Source of the DNA: Epinephelus fuscoguttatus
Lineage: Eukaryota; Chordata; Actinopteri; Perciformes; Serranidae
Assembly: GCF_011397635.1 (NCBI RefSeq)
Contig: NC_064772.1
Span: 16,817,035 to 16,881,034 of the forward strand
Direction: 5' to 3'
DNA length: 64,000 nt
The notes beneath the pieces were generated by a model. That model did not search any database. It was not told where the DNA came from and worked only from the letters and a program-made list of their open reading frames with translations. The position numbers and the translations under genes are program-made. Every line of letters begins with the position of its first letter. Position 1 is the stretch's first letter. Below, in pieces: positions 1-16,290 of the stretch.

Positions 1-1020
1 TCAGTCTGAGGAGAACATGGACTGATTAACCTGCCATTACATTAATGAACCATTTCCCCTCCTTTCTTTGCACTGTGTATTATTAGAATAACATTTAAGC
101 ACATTATCAGAAACAGTGAAGGTTTTAAATGAAGAGTGTAAGTGTAAGGCCTTTATCATGTCAGCGCTTTATCCCCATACCCCAAAGTACACACCTGGGC
201 ACCCCTGGGGGTCTGCAGGTTTGAGCTGCCTGCTTTGCCCAACTGATAAAATTTGGATATAAATTATATTTGATAAATATTACATTATTAAACGTTAGAT
301 GAAGAATAAAATAGAAAAAAACTTAGGGATTGTTTGACCTCTGTTAGGTATTTATTATCATTTGCAACATTTTGGACTTTAAAATCAGAACACTGATCTA
401 GCCTATATAATGAGTAAGATAGCCACCCTAAAGCTATTTTTTAAATATTAAAACACACCAACCTAAGAGTTATTTTTATGATTTTGATTGACTTTTTTTT
501 TTTTTTTACTTTACTTGTCATTTCATTTCTTTGTGTTATTTAACTTGTTTTACCTATATTTTGTGTTGTGGTTGTTCACTGTTTCCTGCTGTGACATACT
601 ACCTGCACTATGTCCAGCTCATACATGTATATATGTACAGTAAAAATCATCTCATTATTAGGCTATTGATGATAAGTTTAATGCAGTGTGTATCTTTGCC
701 TGTATATGTAGTTAAGCTACTTATAAAGTACTTTATCTCAATCTATGTTTCCAGAAGTATAACATATTAATTAATTTAGGAAAACAGATTTGGACATTGA
801 AAGCCCACGTCTAATATTGCGTTATTATAGTTACTATTTCTGATTAATCTTTAGATATATTTCAATATTATGTAGGCTACATGTCATGTTTTGTTGATTA
901 CTGTTTGCTAAGAAAAAAAAGGAAAATATTAAATATTTTTTTTAAAAAAAGTATTGTAAGGTAAGGGACATTAATGGGATTACAAAAACAGATTAAAAAA
1001 AGAGGATACAAACACTAAAC
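1..1020. other. AT-rich intergenic DNA upstream of CHMP5
   Basis: No exon with conserved coding content, RNA gene or clear transposon was recognised. There is a poly-T run near 490-508 and several A/T homopolymers. Short open frames here are uninformative in AT-rich DNA. Confidence 0.6.
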
Positions 1021-1181
1021 CCAGCAGAGCTGTTTGTAGGGCGCGGCTGAGTGCTTAGCAATCACGTGACCCCTCTGGCGTCACCTCAGCCATTTCCGGG
1101 TGTTTTCTCTCAGCTGGACGGTGACAGCGAGCTAACGCAGCTTTCTCGAAGTGTTGAAGCCTTAACTTTATTTTTGCCGAA
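1021..1181 (+). promoter_or_regulatory. CHMP5: CHMP5 promoter and 5' UTR
   Basis: This stretch is GC-richer than its surroundings and lies directly before the CHMP5 start codon. It holds a palindromic E-box, TCACGTGA, at 1062-1069, a CGTCA half-site at about 1079-1083, and an ETS-like TTCCGG at about 1094-1099. There is no TATA box. That combination is typical of housekeeping promoters. The transcription start is inferred to lie near 1100-1140. The E-box matches the core of the CLEAR/M-box motif bound by the TFEB/MITF family, but USF or MYC/MAX binding is equally possible from sequence alone. Confidence 0.6.
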
Positions 1182-6130
<4,949 letters not shown>

Positions 6131-6388
6131 AAGGAGCAATCGTAACACTCGAGCTAGTTTACATGTATCATAGCCTTTTTTTGTATTTATCCGACTGACA
6201 CTCCCAGCCTTAGAGTGCAGCAGTTAAAACCAAAGCATCTTCTGTCCAATGAATGATAATGACAAATCAGGCATCTTTAATTCAAAGTTGTGATTATTAT
6301 TCTATCATCATATGTATCTGAGGTGACTGTTGGAATTGGGACTCTTTTAACTTTGTACAGTTTCTGCAGCGTTTGTTGCCATGAACAA

Positions 6389-6394
6389 AATAAA
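6389..6394 (+). terminator. CHMP5: CHMP5 polyadenylation signal AATAAA
   Basis: A canonical AATAAA lies 259 bp after the CHMP5 stop codon. Cleavage would be expected about 10-30 bp downstream, near 6404-6424. Confidence 0.75.
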
Positions 6395-6453
6395 TTATAT
6401 TTTTCAAACAACACATAAAAGTCAGTCGAAGTCATTATTTATATAAAAGTCAC

Positions 6454-6459
6454 TTTATT
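6454..6459 (-). terminator. FASTKD3: FASTKD3 polyadenylation signal (AATAAA on minus strand)
   Basis: TTTATT on the plus strand is AATAAA on the minus strand, 119 bp beyond the FASTKD3 stop codon. Further A/T-rich near-signals lie at 6530-6545, so the site in use is not certain. If this one is used, cleavage falls near 6424-6444, immediately beside the CHMP5 3' end. Confidence 0.6.
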
Positions 6460-6577
6460 TTCAAGTTAAATATGCAAACCTACATAATAACTTAAAAAAT
6501 ATATTTTTATTTACATTTAATCGGAAAAAAAATAAAGATTTATTTCTGACAAAGAAGGCTCAACATCCACAGCATCA

Positions 6578-9500
6578 TCACCAGCTCAGCCTGTAGGTGA
6601 GAGGGAAGATTTTTTGGTGCAGATACTCCACCACGCTGGTCTTGTCTTGCAGTTTTTCAAATTCATAGTAGGGAATCTAGCGAAAAGAAAACAAATACAT
6701 ATTCCATCATGTCATTAAACCAAACAACTGAACAAGTTAACAGAAAAACTAAATGGGAAAAACAATCAGATGGTGCGGGGATAATGTACTTTATTTACCA
6801 TTTAGCAGAAACCATTTGGCAGGAAATTCCCAAAGAACAGAAATTGCGGACTCTACAGCATTTAAGAGGAAGGGCCAGTATCGGTCAGCTGCGATATCAT
6901 ATTGCAACTGACAGGCATTTACTGTTTACTGTGATGTTACTAACTTACTAGTAATTTCCTGGCCTTCCTCACAATATGCATGGACACAAGCAGGTTGCAG
7001 TATTTTCTCCATCATGTTATAAACCCTCCAGATGAATATAAATGTTTTAAAAAATAACCATTGTTCCCCTTTAAAGTAAGGACGAAGGTCTTACCTGAAC
7101 AACTTCATATCCCAGGAGCCTCAAGTGTCGCTGCTTGATGGCTTCTTTTCCAAGTAGCTGCCTCGTGTTTGTAGTGAACCTCCTTTGTCCGTCAATACAA
7201 AGAGCTATCCTGCAACACACATCAAACGACACCATGCTCTGCGTTTAAAGCTGTTGCTGAATCACATGATCGCTGAAAGATTCCCTTCAGAGAGATTTTA
7301 CATTTAGTGAAGCAAAAATCTTAAGAGCAGAAACCTTGTTTACACAAACAACAATTTACCTTTTGTATACTTCATCAATATGACTGGCGGGCAGCACATA
7401 CCCGTCTTCATCAAGTTTTATCTCCACATCTACAAGAACAAAAAGATTTTTAAGCCAATGTTGGGCAGATTACAGGAAGTATTTAGGAGATATATAGCTG
7501 TTTACGTGTGTATTACCGAGTGTGTAGCAGTACGGTGTCAGAACTTTGGATCCAAAGTATGAACGAGCCCCGAGCAAATCCACCAGTCCATTTTTAACAG
7601 AGTTGTACAGGTGTGCGTCCACTGGCGTCTCCAGGGAGGGTCCAGACATGAGGAAAGACTTGACACGGTACTTGGGGAGGAGCTTAGGACCCTGAGGAGA
7701 CGACAGAAGGTGCAAAGGAGCACAAATACATTCATAATGTGCATCAAAGCTATTTTAGTTGGAATACATTGTTCTGATTTCTCACAAACTGACCAAAAAC
7801 AAAGACATTTCCAGGAAAGCCACACTGGAACCTGATGTTCAAGATCCGTTTTGGTGTCAGCCTTCAGAATAAACGCACAGTTGCATCCCTACCAAACCAC
7901 GTTGTAGATGTACTTAATCCAAAATGAGTGCTTCAAGACACAATGTCTTTTAATTTTTGCATCTGCAAATTATCCATTTACACACCTGAACCGCAGAACC
8001 CCACAGGGTTAATGTCTTTCTTAGAGCCTGTACAGGTTTTATCACAGATAACTGGAGCGCACTGACTGGACCTCACATACTGACGTCATGTGAAGTAACA
8101 GGGTGTGTATTCAGGTTTCTGACTGTGCATTATTCCTTTGTCACTCTGTTGGGCAGGCCTCATTGCCGACATATCTAACTGTTGACATACGGGGATCCCA
8201 TGCAGTATCACAAAGAATGGAAAATTATTTTTGTTTCCAGACTACTGCCCCTACTGTTTTCTAAATTCTAAAACTCTAAAATAATTTGATCAGACAAGCA
8301 TTTTTTCATGAATGCACACTCCTACACAGAAATGCCTGTACGCCCGAACGTCACAGCCTGTAACAGCTCTGCCCTGAGAGCCTTATACTGAACCAAATCC
8401 ACACCTCTGTAACCAGATTCATTTGAAAGGAAATTTGGCATTATCTCCAAATTGCATGTATGCATAGCATCAGAAATAATCAAATATTAAGCCTGTCTGA
8501 ACATTATGCAGTGATGTCATAAAGAATTTAAATATTTAACCTTTTGTCAACTCATTTTTGGTTCTTATTTATAAGTGAGACAAAAATATTGGGAGAACAA
8601 TAATTTTATTTATCTGAAATAATATGAGTAGAGGTAGCCCCGGTAAGTTTACTTCCTCTCTGGGCTGAGATGTTTGACAGCAGTCTGGAAAATGGAATTA
8701 TTATTTTACCTGATAGGACGGACACTCCAACTTCAAAGTCAAGTAGAGCTGGGTCAGCTGTGCCAGGACGATCCGGTCCGTCCCTGTGTCCTGCTCTGGA
8801 ACACAGTCAATATGAGTTTATATTTTAGTCAACTGTATCTGTACAGCCTGATATCACAATCTCAAGAAAAGCAGCAGATAGACATGCATTATAAGTTGTG
8901 TGTACAGAAACACACAAAACAATACATGTGACAATATCAACATCAGACAGTGTTGAAAGGTCGTTCATGTTGCAGGTCTCTGACAGGATGTCTTACCTTG
9001 CAGTTGCTGGAGGAAGTAACTGCTGAAAACCTTGGAGACAAAATTTACAGGGAACCTCTCCACCAGCGTGCAGGAGTGGAGCAGATTAAGCAGTGTTCGG
9101 GGCTGGAAGTGTGAAAAGCGAGTGCGCAGGATGGTTTCAACTTTCCTGAATACCTCACCAGCGTTGGGAGGAAGGTAGCTGAGCTTTCCGAGCGCCATGA
9201 TCTGCCTGGTCACCTGGCTGGTGCTGTAGTCGTCTGCTCGGTACACAAAGCTCTCTGCAACAGCATCAAAGACAGTTGGGGACAGAATGCTTCTCCGGGC
9301 AAAGAACTGTGCCACCTTGGTAACTGTCTCTGGGTGGGAGGTGAAGGCTATTGTGGGCACATACCTCTCCATCGCCTGCACAAAGTAATGATCACTGTGA
9401 CCAAAGTGCATTAGGGCCCCGAGAACAACAGTGAGCTCCTCATCGGTGAAGTGAGGTACATGTCGTACAGCCTGCTTACACAGATTGATGACAAGAGGCA

Positions 9501-10461
9501 TGGCGTGTGTCTGGTTTAGGGTCATGAGAGCACTGAGTACTCCACTAACAGCAGGAGGATCCATGCTGGAGGTGACTGTCACGGCATGTGTGTGCATGGC
9601 GTTCAGCAGGTCCTGATATTTTCCATCTTCACTAATGCCACCTTGCAGCAACCTATAAGCAGCAATGAGATCTGCGAGGCTCCACTGGGCAGGCTCCTGC
9701 TTCTGCATTTGCTCCATCACCTGCTCCAGCATCACACAGTCAGGACCCTCTATAGCCAGCATCGCCTGACCCAGAGTACACAGCTGCCCTATGCTCATCT
9801 GTCCTCTGTCTAACCTCTCCTGGCTCTCAGACACCAGCCGCACCATAAGCGTGCTCCAAGGATCCAAGAAGAGGCGAGTGCAAGCCAGGAGAGCTGATAC
9901 TAGTCCGGCATCCGTCAGTCGCCCAGAGTCCTGCTCCAGCTGGAAGCACAGAGCTCTGATCGTGTCCTTCTCCAGCACTGCAGGATTCTTCAGAGAGTTC
10001 CCCTCCTGCTCCAGGTCGGCCACACGGTTAAGAGCTGCTGCAGCCATAGTGTCGGACAAGATCTCCACTGAGCGCAGCAGGGCGAAGACCTGCCGGGATG
10101 AGGAGCAGCTCCCAAGACGCTGCTGGAAAGCCTCCTCTTCTGCAGCTGTGGGTAGGTGCAGCTGGGTCAGACGGAACCGGGGGCCTGAGTCTCTGTGGAG
10201 TCCTACAGAGCTGCTAGCGACGTAGATCGGCTCCTTCACGATGGTGGTCAGGCTCCTTGTACCGCAGTCCGACTGGAGCTTCTGGCAGCCCTGCCTCCGG
10301 GTGCAGCCGCCTGCTGAGGTACAACGGCAGGCTACACATACGGATTGACCTTTACTGCAGGTGCTCAGGAGCCTGGTGGAGCAGACAGGTCCAACAAGAG
10401 GGTAACGTTGAATCCCGAACTGCCCCAGCAGCGGAAACTTTCGGATCATGTTCAGAGCCAT
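6578..10461 (-). CDS. FASTKD3: FAST kinase domain-containing protein 3, mitochondrial RNA regulator, 6 coding exons
   Basis: Coding exons on the minus strand are 10461-8997, 8795-8710, 7691-7517, 7429-7360, 7209-7095 and 6676-6578. They total 2010 nt, or 669 aa, against about 662 aa as I recall for human FASTKD3. I chose the start at 10461 (MALNMIRKFPLLGQ) because an in-frame upstream ATG lies in an intron: a splice acceptor (TTTGTTTCAG) falls between the two. The basic N-terminus fits a mitochondrial presequence. The middle is a leucine-rich helical array typical of the FAST_1/FAST_2 regions. The C-terminus is a RAP domain (about residues 600-660) with RIALCIDGQRRF, LLGKEAIKQRHL and LLGYEVVQIPYYEF. 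The family binds mitochondrial RNA; FASTKD3 is linked to respiratory mRNA levels. The paralogue choice rests on length and the RAP-domain sequence. Confidence 0.88.
7692..8709 (-). other. FASTKD3 intron 2, no recognised feature
   Basis: This is about 1 kb between the second and third coding exons. I see no conserved coding block, RNA gene or clear inverted-repeat element in it. Confidence 0.5.
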
Positions 10462-10807
10462 GACCCTGCACCTGGACTCCTCAGACCCAGCTGAAACAAA
10501 GAAAAATAAAAACTTAACAAACAAGTAATTGCTACATTAGAATCTACATTAGAAAACAAAAGCAGAAGCAATGACAGTCCTCAGTCATCACATTCATAAG
10601 TCTTCTGTTTACTGACGTTAACGTTACCCAACCTTGGGGTTGCTGTTAGCTAGCGTTAGCTAACCCGTTACTTAAGGTTAGCTGCTAGCTTACCGGCTAG
10701 CATAGAAGAGTCGCACTGCTCTGGTAAACGTGTTTTAAGACGGACACTTTGGCTCATAGCGATAAATAAACAACAAACGAAAGGGTGAAACCAGCAAAAA
10801 TTCATAC

Positions 10808-10870
10808 CTGGACATTCCGATGGAGGCACGAGGTCACAGCGGAGCTGTTGTCCTGTGGTGACCTAACGTG
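10808..10870 (-). other. FASTKD3: FASTKD3 5' non-coding exon and promoter edge
   Basis: On the minus strand a donor (CAG|GTATGA) sits at 10808/10807. It pairs with the acceptor at about 10490 just before the coding start, which defines a non-coding first exon. The upstream edge is estimated. The region to about 11000 would hold the promoter; no TATA box or strong motif was recognised. Confidence 0.55.
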
Positions 10871-11269
10871 GTTCCGTAAGGATTGTGAGACGTTCAGGGA
10901 AATTCGGTAGTTTCGAAAGTAATATGACCCATCCCAGTGGTACGAGCTATTTATGCTCGGAATTATATATATGTTAAATATATATGACAGAATATATGTG
11001 ACAGAAATATATCAGAAAAACCAAGCAACGTAATGCGTCCACGCTTTTATGTCGTTTTATTAACCTCGTCAACTTTGATGGCTGTTATCGTAATGCGCTT
11101 CCCATGTAAAAGCTGTCTTTAACGACAACATCTGAAGGAAGCACCATGACGCTTGAAACTTGTATTCAGTCACGAGAGGACGTCATAAACCATTTACAGT
11201 TAAAACTGAGTAATCCAACTCTAGAAGTTTTCCTCAGGTCAAATGGCCGATAGACTTGTCATTGAAAAA

Positions 11270-13330
11270 TTAAAAATAAAAATGTTATAGTGTAGCATGC
11301 CATCAAAAACTTTGATGAAAAATGTAATAAGATAAGTCATACCATAATATGCCCTTAAAATCTCACAAAAAAGCCATAGTACAATATATCAAAACATGTC
11401 ATAAAGATATTAGTAGAAACTCATAGTATAATATGCCTTCAGATGTCACTTGTTATAATGTTTTGTTTTTATGGGATACTATATTATGACTTAGTATATC
11501 ATCTTATGGCATACTGACTTTTTCTTTTTAATGTTATTTTTTTGTGGCATATCATTATATAACAATTTTTATGTCATATATTTTACGACATATTATATTC
11601 TGCAATGTTTTTATATGACATACTATTCTATGATTATTTTAATGGCATTTTTTATGATACAGTATGCCATAAAATATCAAATGTCAAATATAATATGCCA
11701 TATCAGCTCATTGAAAAAGTCATGAACATATCATAGTAAAGTACGCACAAAAATGTCATAAAAAGGTCATAGTGTTGTGCCATGAAAATATAATTTAAAA
11801 ATCATAGGAATATGCCATCAAAAAGTAATTAAACAGGTCATTGATAAGCGTGACCTAAAAAAGGTATTTTGAAAGTTCCAGAAATCTCATAAAAACATAG
11901 AAGATCACTTTTATTGCATAATGTATGTCACAGAAATGTAATGAAAAAAGGCCTTATTTATTATGCAATAAAACGCGATTAAAAAAGGTCATAGTATAGT
12001 ATACAATAAAATAATGGTATTAAAACAATTATGATATGTCATAAAAAGTTCACAAGTAATTTTTGTTGCATACATTTGCAAAAAAATGTTTAAAAAAGGT
12101 TGTATTCTATGCAACAAAAAATGCCATAAAACCCTGATAGTATAGAATGTCATAAAAATGTAAAGACAAAAATATAATGGTGTACTGTGTCATAAAAATA
12201 TGGGAAAAAAAGTCATAGTAGAGTATGTCATAAATTTGTTTTATAAATTTTGGTATTATATGCAAAAAAAAGTCATAAAAAACTCAGAGTATAGTATGTA
12301 ATAGAAATGTCAAAAAACTTGTAGATAGTATAGTGTGTCATAAGCATGTAAAGAAAAAAAGCCATGGTATACTATTATAAAAATGCAATAAAAAATAAAG
12401 TCAGAGTATACTATGCCATAAAATTGTCATTTAAAAAGTCTTAGTATAGCGTACAGAAAATTGTAACAAAAACGTCGTGTGTTGTGTTGTTGCTGTGTGT
12501 AATTTTCCTGTCTTCAGTGTCCTGGTTTCTGGCTGATTGAAGATTGAAGAAGCTCGCCACTGTCTCCAGGTCATCTTTGGTAGCCTACTTCTCCATGGCA
12601 CCACGTCAGATTATTTTTGAAGTTTGTTTGCATTTCTGTATGGTTCATTTTTGCATGATTCTGGTTAAACTGGCATGTTCTTTTCCTGCTAGCATCTCTT
12701 GTCAGTTTTGGTACTTGCTACATGTGTTACAGTTCATCCTTTGTTAAATTAAATTCCATTCTTTAAACTTCATGTGTGCTTCCATTATTTGTTATGGTTT
12801 CAGAGCTAGGCCAAAGCATAGAATGCATGCAATACCATAAATACGATATTAAAAAAGTCATTGTAATGTCATAACAATTTTTAAAGTCATAGTATAGTAT
12901 CTTACTTTACTTTAAGTCACAATATAGTATGGTAGTATTTATTTGAAGTCATAGTATAGTATGTCATGTTTTTTGTCATAGTATAGTATGTCATATTTTT
13001 TGTCATAGTATAGTATATTCTTTTGTGATAGTATTGTATGCCATATTTTTTTTTAACATCATAGCATAATATGCCATATTTTCTTTAAGTCATAATATAG
13101 TATGTCATGTTTTTTGTCATTGTATAGTATGTCATATTTTTTTGTTTAGTATGTCATATTTTTTTGTCATAGTATAGTATGTCATATTTTTTTGTCATAG
13201 TATAGTATATTCTTTTGTGATAGTATTGTATGCCATATTTTTTTTTAACATCATAGCATAATATGCCATATTTTCTTTAAGTCATAGTATAGTATACCAT
13301 ATTTTTTTGTCATAGTATAGTATGTCATAT
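11270..13330. repeat. Left flank of satellite-like array: degenerate CATAGTATAGTATGTCAT repeats
   Basis: The sequence is built from diverged copies of a core such as GTCATAGTATAGTATGTCAT separated by A-rich or T-rich spacers of variable length, with periods of roughly 27-45 bp. Around 11430-11690 the core appears in the opposite orientation (for example ATGGGATACTATATTATGAC), so the flank includes an inverted segment. Units become more regular from about 12880 towards the homogeneous core. A non-repetitive block at 12470-12835 interrupts it. Confidence 0.8.
12470..12835. other. Non-repetitive insertion inside the satellite region
   Basis: About 360 bp of normal-complexity sequence lacks the TATAGTATG core found on both sides. 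It contains CTGGTTTCTGGCTGATTGAA near 12520 and an A/T-rich end near 12750. It could be an inserted retroelement fragment or older unique DNA around which the repeat expanded. No coding similarity was recognised. Confidence 0.5.
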
Positions 13331-14890
13331 TTTTTGTCATAGTGTAGTATGCCATAATTTTTTTAACATCATAACATAGTATGCCATATTTTCTTTAAAT
13401 CATAGTATAGTATGTCATATTTTTTTGTCATAGTATAGTATGCCATAACTTCTTTTAACATCATAGTAAAGTATGTCATGTTTTTTGTCATAGTATAGTA
13501 TGTCATATTTTTTGTCATAGTGTAGTATGCCATAACTTCTTTTAACATCATAGTATAGTATGTCATATTTTTTGTCATAGTGTAGTATGCCATAACTTCT
13601 TTTAACATCATAGTATAGTATGTCATGTTTTTGTCATAGTATAGTATGTCATTTTTTTGTCATAGTGTAGTATGCCATAACTTCTTTTAACATCATAGTA
13701 TAGTATGTCATATTTTTTTGTCATAGTGTAGTATGCCATAACTTCTTTTAACATCATAGTATAGTATGTCATGTTTTTGTCATAGTATAGTATGTCATTT
13801 TTTTTGTCATAGTGTAGTATGCCATAACTTCTTTTAACATCATAGTATAGTATGTCATTTTTTTGTCATAGTGTAGTATGCCATAACTTCTTTTAACATC
13901 ATAGTATAGTATGTCATATTTTTTGTCATAGTGTAGTATGCCATAACTTCTTTTAACATCATAGTATAGTATGTCATATTTTTTGTCATAGTGTAGTATG
14001 CCATAACTTCTTTTAACATCATAGTATAGTATGTCATATTTTTTGTCATAGTGTAGTATGCCATAACTTCTTTTAACATCATAGTATAGTATGTCATATT
14101 TTTTGTCATAGTGTAGTATGCCATAACTTCTTTTAACATCATAGTATAGTATGTCATATTTTTTTGTCATAGTATAGTATGCCATAACTTCTTTTAACAT
14201 CATAGTATAGTATGTCATTTTTTTGTCATAGTGTAGTATGCCATAACTTCTTTTAACATCATAGTATAGTATGTCATATTTTTTGTCATACTGTAGTATG
14301 CCATAACTTCTTTTAACATCATAGTATAGTATGTCATATTTTTTGTCATAGTGTAGTATGCCATAACTTCTTTTAACATCATAGTATAGTATGTCATGTT
14401 TTTTGTCATAGTATAGTATGTCATATTTTTTTGTCATAGTGTAGTATGCCATAACTTCTTTTAACATCATAGTATAGTATGTCATATTTTTTGTCATAGT
14501 GTAGTATGCCATAACTTCTTTTAACATCATAGTATAGTATGTCATGTTTTTGTCATAGTATAGTATGTCATATTTTTTGTCATAGTGTAGTATGCCATAA
14601 CTTCTTTTAACATCATAGTATAGTATGTCATGTTTTTGTCATAGTATAGTATGTCATTTTTTTTGTCATAGTGTAGTATGCCATAACTTCTTGTAACATC
14701 ATAGTATAGTATGTCATATTTTTTGTCATAGTGTAGTATGCCATAACTTCTTGTAACATCATAGTATAGTATGTCATATTTTTTGTCATAGTGTAGTATG
14801 CCATAACTTCTTTTAACATCATAGTATAGTATGTCATATTTTTTGTCATGCCATGACTTCTTTTAACATCATAGTATAGTATGTCATATT

Positions 14891-14908
14891 TATATATATA
14901 TATATATA
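14891..14908. repeat. TA microsatellite inside the 60-bp array
   Basis: An alternating TA run interrupts a unit just after its TGTCATATTT end. Confidence 0.85.
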
Positions 14909-15141
14909 TTTTTTTTTTTGTCATAGTGTAGTATGCCATAACTTCTTTTAACATCATAGTATAGTATGTCATTTTTTTTGTCATAGTGTAGTATGCCATA
15001 ACTTCTTGTAACATCATAGTATAGTATGTCATATTTTTTGTCATAGTGTAGTATGCCATAACTTCTTTTAACATCATAGTATAGTATGTCATATTTTTTG
15101 TCATGCCATGACTTCTTTTAACATCATAGTATAGTATGTCA

Positions 15142-15147
<6 letters not shown>

Positions 15148-15174
<27 letters not shown>
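15148..15174. repeat. TA microsatellite inside the 60-bp array
   Basis: A second TA run occupies the same position within the unit as the one at 14891. It is preceded by the same variant half-unit (TCATGCCATGACTTCTTTTA). Confidence 0.85.
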
Positions 15175-15178
<4 letters not shown>

Positions 15179-15295
15179 TCATAGTGTAGTATGCCATAAC
15201 TTCTTTTAACATCATAGTATAGTATGTCATATTTTTTGTCATAGTGTAGTATGCCATAACTTCTTTTGACATCATAGTATAGTATATCATATTTT

Positions 15296-15310
15296 TATAT
15301 ATATATATAT
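15296..15310. repeat. TA microsatellite inside the 60-bp array
   Basis: A third, shorter TA run sits at the same place in the unit. Confidence 0.8.
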
Positions 15311-15809
15311 TTTTTTGTCATAGTGTAGTATGCCATAACTTCTTTTAACATCATAGTATAGTATGTCATATTTTTTTGTCATATTTTTTGTCATGCCATA
15401 ACTTCTTTTAACATCATAGTATAGTATGTCATATTTTTTGTCATAGTGTAGTATGTCATGTTTTTTGTCATAGTGTAGTATGCCATAACTTCTTTTAACA
15501 TCATAGTATAGTATGTCATATTTTTTTTAATCATGGTATAGTATGTCATATTTTTTTGTCATAGTGTAGCATGCCATAACTTCTTTTAACATCATAGTAT
15601 AGTATGTCATATTTTTTGTCATAGTGTAGTATGCCATAACTTCTTTTAACATCATAGTATAGTATGTCATATTTTTTGTCATAGCGTAGTATGCCATAAC
15701 TTCTTTTAACATCATAGTATAGTATGTCATATTTTTTGTCATAGTGTAGTATGCCATAACTTCTTTTAACATAGTATAGTATGTCATATTTTTTTGTCAT
15801 AGTATAGTA

Positions 15810-16290
15810 TGTCATAATTGTTTTTAAGTCATAGTATAGTATGTCATAAAAATGTAAAAAAGAAAGTCATAGTATAGTATGTCATAACTTTTCAGTCATT
15901 GTATAGTTTATTGTATTTTTTAAGTCACTGTGTATTTCATAAAAAAAAGTTTAAAGTATGTCATACAAATGTTTTTGTCATAGTGTGCCATTTTTAATCA
16001 TAGTATGTAAAAAAAATGTAAAAAAGATAAAGTCATAGGCCTAATATAGTGTCATCAAAATCATAGCAGAGCGTGTCAAAAAATGCTTTTAAAAGGTATT
16101 GTACAGTACTTTATAAAAATGAAATAGTCATACTGTAGCATAGTATGTCAAAAAATGTAAAATGAAAAAAAAAATACTACGTCATAAAAATATTTTTAAA
16201 AAGTCATGGTGTGGTATGTCATAAGAATGTTGTTTAAAAAGTCATCATATAGTATACATAAAAATATATAGTGTTAGCACAGTATGTCAT
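15810..16290. repeat. Right flank of satellite-like array, degenerate units
   Basis: Diverged copies of the TCATAGTATAGTATGTCATA core are spaced by A-rich linkers, resembling the left flank. Copies fade out by about 16290. Confidence 0.75.

Larger units (their letters stand above)
13330..15810. repeat. Homogeneous 60-bp tandem array (satellite/minisatellite), about 40 units
   Basis: The unit is 60 bp; for example, the rows starting at 13921, 13981, 14041 and 14101 are identical over 60 bases. Each unit has two related 30-bp halves. One carries GTGTAGTATGCCATAACTTC and the other ATCATAGTATAGTATGTCAT. The unit length is divisible by three and free of stops in some minus-strand frames, so long open frames (up to 258 codons) appear but encode only the repeat. 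A few units are shortened or lack one half, and three carry TA-dinucleotide expansions. There is no sign of transcription or of a gene. Confidence 0.95.

Noticed and set aside
9791-10225. 144-codon plus-strand frame inside FASTKD3
   Set aside because: It is antisense to the conserved FASTKD3 first coding exon and shows no family features, so it is a shadow frame.
13330-15810. CRISPR-like appearance of regular repeats
   Set aside because: There are no unique spacers; the whole 60-bp unit is repeated. The host is a vertebrate with intron-containing genes.
13369-15815. Long minus-strand open frames (up to 258 codons) repeating MTYYTMMLKEVMAYYTMTKN
   Set aside because: The 60-bp unit is a multiple of three and happens to lack stops. 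Two frames are open at once and the protein is only the repeat translated, with no start context, splice structure or similarity.
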